A stretch of DNA of 64,000 bases from Xanthomonas sacchari (lineage in GTDB: Bacteria; Pseudomonadota; Gammaproteobacteria; Xanthomonadales; Xanthomonadaceae): the NCBI RefSeq assembly GCF_040529065.1, contig NZ_CP132343.1:2480001-2544000 (forward strand), given 5' to 3'. This document shows positions 61,107 through 64,000 of this stretch, piece after piece. The first letter of the stretch is position 1. The number at the start of each line of letters is the position of its first letter. The notes beneath the pieces were generated by a model, which was not told the DNA's origin, ran no database searches, and was given only the letters and a program-made list of their open reading frames with translations. The position numbers and the translations under genes were made by a program.

Positions 61107-61685
61107 TCAGCGCGCCCGCCGGCTGTCGGCGATCTGCCGGCGGTGCAGCCGGAACAGGTGGCGTTCCAGGGCCTCTTCCAGGCCCGGCGGCTGTGTCTCG
61201 AACCGTAGCCAAAGTTGCACGACCCCGGCGGTGGTGGCCTCGGCCAGCACCCGCACCGGCAGTTCCAGGTGGTCCGGCAGCCAGTCCGAGGGCTGCAGGC
61301 GCAGCAGGCCGGCGGCGCCGGGCGCGGCGCCCGAGCGCGCGCCCAGGTCCAACCGCACGCCCCGGCGCGACCAGCACAGCGGCCGCAACGGCAGGGCATC
61401 CTCGTGCTGGCGGGCCAACCGGCCCAGCAGCACCAGCATCAGGTCGAGCTTGGCCTCCATCCGCTGCGTCTGCGCGGTGGCGTCGCTGCGGTCGTCGCTG
61501 CCGTCTTCGCCGCGCAGATCCTCGATCTGCGCCAGGCTGCGCAACAGCGCCTCGCCGGCCGCCAGCCGGCCGGCGCCGTTGCCCAGGCGGAAGTCCGCCG
61601 GCAGCGCCAGCGCGCAACTGAGGGTGTCGTGGAACAGTTCGGCGTCGGCCGGGTGCTGCGCCGCGCCGTCCGGGCCGGCGTTCAT
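61107..61685 (-). CDS. Degenerate PilZ-like protein of the fliD-fliS operon
   Basis: A 192-residue protein. Residues about 10-100 form a helical segment (MEAKLDLMLVLLGRLARQHE). The C-terminal part has a PilZ-like barrel with LCWSRRGVRLDLG in place of the D/NxSxxG motif and no clear RxxxR. Such proteins beside fliS in xanthomonads are annotated as PilZ-domain proteins, and some have lost c-di-GMP binding. Its start overlaps the fliT-like stop (ATGA). The assignment is tentative. Confidence 0.6.
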   Translation of the reverse strand: MNAGPDGAAQHPADAELFHDTLSCALALPADFRLGNGAGRLAAGEALLRSLAQIEDLRGEDGSDDRSDATAQTQRMEAKLDLMLVLLGRLARQHEDALPLRPLCWSRRGVRLDLGARSGAAPGAAGLLRLQPSDWLPDHLELPVRVLAEATTAGVVQLWLRFETQPPGLEEALERHLFRLHRRQIADSRRAR

Positions 61686-61981
61686 CCCAGCAGTCCGGCC
61701 TGCGAATAGCTCCGCGCGGCATGGCTGGACTGGCGGCTGGCGCGCAGCCAGGCCGCGGCGTGGTCGCGCTCCATGCGCATCTGCGCGGTCACCGCCTGCT
61801 GCAGGGCGAGCAGTGGCTTCAGCGCCTCGCGCGAGCGGTCGGCGCCGTCCTGCTGCAGATACGCCTGCAGGCGCCGTGCGTGGTCGGTGACCATGGCCTG
61901 GGCCAGCGCGTAATCCTCGCCGCGCAGGATCTCGCGCAGTTCGTGCAGGTCGTTGTGCAGGTCGGCGAGCGCGATGCTCAC
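61682..61981 (-). CDS. Small helical protein, FliT-like candidate
   Basis: The protein has 99 residues from a GTG that overlaps the fliS stop (GTGA). It is all helical (LADLHNDLHELREILRGEDY, LLALQQAVTAQMRMERDHAA). Position directly after fliS, size and helix content fit FliT, the FliD chaperone. I do not see a diagnostic motif, so it could also be an unrelated flagellar helper. Confidence 0.6.
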   Translation of the reverse strand: MSIALADLHNDLHELREILRGEDYALAQAMVTDHARRLQAYLQQDGADRSREALKPLLALQQAVTAQMRMERDHAAAWLRASRQSSHAARSYSQAGLLG

Positions 61982-62397
61982 GACGCGTTCGCCGTGGCCA
62001 GTTCGCGCTGCTGCGCGGGAATGGCGGCCCAGGCCGCGTCGATCTCGCTGAGCAGTTCCAGTGCCTCGGTCAGCGCCGCGTCATCGTTGTGCAGGTTGGC
62101 TTCGGTCAGCCGGTGCATCACGTAGTCGTACAGCGCCGACAGGTTGCCGGCGATCTCGCCGCCGGCCTCGTGGTCGAGCGAGCCGTTGAGATGGCCGACG
62201 ATGGCGCAGGCCTCGCCGATCGCCTTGCCCTTGCGCGCCTGGTCGCCCTGCGCGAGGCAGGCCTGGGCCTGGCGGATGCGCTGGCAGGCACCCGCGAACA
62301 GCATGGCGACCAGCTTGTGCGGATCGGCATCGGTGACGCTGGTGGAAATGCCCATCTTGCGATATTGCTCAGCGTACTGGCGGCTGGAACCGTACAT
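61978..62397 (-). CDS. fliS: Flagellin export chaperone FliS
   Basis: The protein has 139 residues from the ATG at 62397, which has GAGGAG upstream. The family start is YGSSRQYAEQYRKMGISTSV, followed by PHKLVAMLFAGACQRIRQAQ, the flagellin-binding helix region. It stops early polymerisation of flagellin in the cytoplasm. It has a sigma-28 type site about 100 bp upstream, separate from that of fliD. Confidence 0.94.
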   Translation of the reverse strand: MYGSSRQYAEQYRKMGISTSVTDADPHKLVAMLFAGACQRIRQAQACLAQGDQARKGKAIGEACAIVGHLNGSLDHEAGGEIAGNLSALYDYVMHRLTEANLHNDDAALTEALELLSEIDAAWAAIPAQQRELATANAS

Positions 62398-62501
62398 GGA
62401 AAACTCCTCGGGTGGATCGGCTGGCCTCCGCACCGTGCCGATGAGCGGCGACGCTGTGGGCGGTTGCTGCGGCCAATCCGTAATGACTGTCGATACTCTT
62501 C

Positions 62502-62529
62502 ATATCGGCCGCGACGCGCTTCGACTTGA
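62502..62529 (-). promoter_or_regulatory. Sigma-28 type promoter for fliS
   Basis: The minus strand reads TCAAGTCG-N12-GCCGATAT, about 105 bp before the fliS start and 20 bp past the fliD stop. The spacer is one base longer than at fliD. Confidence 0.65.
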
Positions 62530-62547
62530 GCCGCGGCCGCGCGCGCG

Positions 62548-63870
62548 TCAGCTGAACTGCTTGGTCAAGCCATCGCTGACGGTCTGCATCTGCGTCACCA
62601 GCGTTTCCATCGCGGTGAAGCGGGCGGTGTACTGGTCGCTCAGCGTCTGCATGCGCGCGTCCAGATCGCTGAGCTGGTCGGTCAGGTCGGAGATGTGCTT
62701 GTTGAGCGAGTTGGTGCGCTGGGTCAGGGTGCCGTCGGTGCTGTCCAGGTTGCTCTTCAACAACGTGCTCATGCCGGTGCCGAAGCTGCCGTTGTTGCCC
62801 AGCAGGGTCTTGGCCGCGGACGGATCGCTGGCCGCAGCGGTATCGAACTTGGCGCTGTCGAAACTCATCACCCCGTCCTTGTCGATGGTCACGCCCAGCG
62901 CCATCAGCCCGCTGACGTTGTCGCTGACCAGACGGCGCAGCGACTGCTGCAGGCCGCGCACCATCGCATCGCCGGTCATCGCCGACGCCTTCTTGTTGGT
63001 GGCGTCGTAGGCGCTGGAGGACTTGAGCACGCTGTTGGCGGAGTTGTAGGCACTGACCAGGGCGGTCAGATTGGCCTTCAGCGGGGTGTTGTCGTTGGTG
63101 ATGCTCAGGTTGAAGGTGCTGCCGGGGATGGCCTTGGTCAGGTTCAGCGCCACGCCGGGTACCAGGTCGGCGATGGTGTTGCTGCTGGAGGTGCGCGTGA
63201 AGCCGTCCACCTTCACCACCGCGTCGTCGGCGGCGATGGTCTGGGTCAGGCCGCCGCTGCTGCCGGCAGGGTAGGTGAGGTTGGCCAGGCCGCCGTCGCC
63301 GCCGGAGGCGGTGATGGTCAGGGCGCCCTTGGTGCCCGAGTCCACCGCGTTGAGCACGAGATGGTCGCCATCGTCGGCGCTGACCACGCTGGCGGTGACG
63401 CCGGCGCCGTTGGCGGCCTTGTTGATGAGGGCGGCCACGTCGCTGAGCTTGCTGCCCGTATCGATGTTGACGTTGAGCGTGGTGCTGCCGTAGGCGATGG
63501 TCAGGGTGCCGCTGCCGACCGCGGCCCCGCTGGCGTAGCCCGACGAGGTCAGCTTCTGCGACTGCGCCAGCTTCACCACCTCGATCCCGTACTTGCCGGC
63601 GCTGGCGCTGGAGGTCACGGTGGCGGTGTAGCCGGCGCCATCGTCCACGCTCGACTTGTAGGCACCGCTGTCGGCGCTGTCGGAGACCGTGCTCATGGCC
63701 GTCTGCAGGTTGGACAGGGCGCTCTTGATCGTGCTCAGGGCCGACAACTGCGCGCTGGACGCGGTGCCGTCGCGGTTGATCCGGTCTTCCTGCGGCTGGC
63801 GTTCCTTCGCCACCAGCTTGGCGACGAAGGTGGGGATGTCCAGGCCTGAGCCGATCGACGTGGTGGACAT
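62548..63870 (-). CDS. fliD: Flagellar filament cap protein FliD
   Basis: The protein has 440 residues from the ATG at 63870, which has AAGGA upstream; the extra in-frame residues before it are Arg-rich and non-coding. The N terminus SIGSGLDIPTFVAKLVAKER and C-terminal coiled coil (LNKHISDLTDQLSDLDARMQ, LVTQMQTVSDGLTKQFS) are typical of FliD, and the middle is Ser/Gly/Ala-rich and variable. It caps the filament and folds flagellin as it emerges. It has both a sigma-28 and a sigma-54 type site upstream. Flagellin genes are expected beyond the right edge. Confidence 0.95.
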   Translation of the reverse strand: MSTTSIGSGLDIPTFVAKLVAKERQPQEDRINRDGTASSAQLSALSTIKSALSNLQTAMSTVSDSADSGAYKSSVDDGAGYTATVTSSASAGKYGIEVVKLAQSQKLTSSGYASGAAVGSGTLTIAYGSTTLNVNIDTGSKLSDVAALINKAANGAGVTASVVSADDGDHLVLNAVDSGTKGALTITASGGDGGLANLTYPAGSSGGLTQTIAADDAVVKVDGFTRTSSSNTIADLVPGVALNLTKAIPGSTFNLSITNDNTPLKANLTALVSAYNSANSVLKSSSAYDATNKKASAMTGDAMVRGLQQSLRRLVSDNVSGLMALGVTIDKDGVMSFDSAKFDTAAASDPSAAKTLLGNNGSFGTGMSTLLKSNLDSTDGTLTQRTNSLNKHISDLTDQLSDLDARMQTLSDQYTARFTAMETLVTQMQTVSDGLTKQFS

Positions 63871-63921
63871 GATCGCGTTCCTTGAGGTGGCGGGCGCGCG
63901 ACGCGCCAGCGGCTGAGGGGA

Positions 63922-63948
63922 GTATCGGCGCGCGGGGCCGCTTCTTGA
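63922..63948 (-). promoter_or_regulatory. Sigma-28 type promoter for fliD
   Basis: The minus strand reads TCAAGAAG-N11-GCCGATAC, about 52 bp before the fliD start codon. Confidence 0.75.
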
Positions 63949-63983
63949 GCGCCGCCCGCGCGTCGCTGCGGCCCGCAATGCGA

Positions 63984-63999
63984 TGCAAATCCTGTGCCG
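63984..63999 (-). promoter_or_regulatory. Sigma-54 type promoter upstream of fliD
   Basis: The minus strand reads CGGCAC-AGGAT-TTGCA, GG and GC ten bases apart, at the window edge, 36 bp upstream of the sigma-28 type site. fliD thus appears to have tandem promoters of two classes. Confidence 0.7.
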
Positions 64000-64000
64000 C

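Noticed and set aside
1-64000. tRNA, rRNA, insertion sequences or prophage
   Set aside because: I saw no cloverleaf-like gene, transposase or phage gene on either strand. The only mobile-looking items are the small intergenic repeats listed.

Overview
The window comes from a high-GC gammaproteobacterium of the Xanthomonas type. The gene set supports this: rpoN2 and fleQ next to the late flagellar genes, a tandem array of MCP genes, two CheA modules, motC/motD, and the 'GGAGCGGCTTCAGCCGC' palindromes and GGGAAT heptads that I associate with xanthomonads. It is an almost continuous chemotaxis and flagellum locus. Every gene that I accept lies on the minus strand, so transcription runs from the right edge to the left edge.

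Layout in transcription order, from high to low coordinates. (1) 63870-56830: cap protein and chaperones (fliD, fliS, a fliT-like gene), a degenerate PilZ-like gene, a LuxR-type regulator, rpoN2, an orphan receiver and fleQ. (2) 56554-45023: an accessory island of ten genes that looks like a flagellin-glycan factory. It contains a VioA-like sugar aminotransferase, a dedicated ACP, a KAS III enzyme, two SDRs, two left-handed beta-helix acyltransferases, a Rieske oxygenase, a FkbM methyltransferase and a multi-module glycosyltransferase. (3) 44764-32840: fliE-F-G-H-I-J-K, then fliL-M-N-O-P-Q-R, with a multi-hairpin insert between fliQ and fliR. (4) 32616-29689: a beta-propeller diguanylate cyclase whose signal peptide is cut off by an in-frame TAG. 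(5) 29588-20172: flhB, flhA, flhF, flhG, fliA, cheY, cheZ, cheA. (6) 19846-15999: motC, motD, a ParA-type ATPase, and a ParP-like CheW protein with five 35-residue repeats. (7) 15889-13184: STAS protein, second CheY and second CheA. (8) 12694-1: four full MCP genes, an outer-membrane barrel gene and a fifth MCP cut by the window edge.

Regulation can be read directly from the DNA. Sigma-54 type sites (GG-N10-GC) precede fliD, rpoN2, the vioA operon, the glycosyltransferase, fliE, fliL and flhB. Sigma-28 type sites (TAAA or TCAA, N15-16, GCCGATA-like) precede fliD, fliS, motC, the STAS-cheY-cheA unit, all four full MCP genes, the barrel-MCP pair and probably the diguanylate cyclase. This matches the expected order: RpoN2/FleQ switch on the export apparatus and glycan genes first, then FliA switches on the filament, motor and chemotaxis genes. 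Single-domain CheW, CheR, CheD and CheB are not in the window.

The parts most worth a second look are the glycan island with its Rieske oxygenase, the repeat-bearing ParP-like protein, the amber codon in the diguanylate cyclase, the apparently leaderless motC promoter, and the structured insert between fliQ and fliR.
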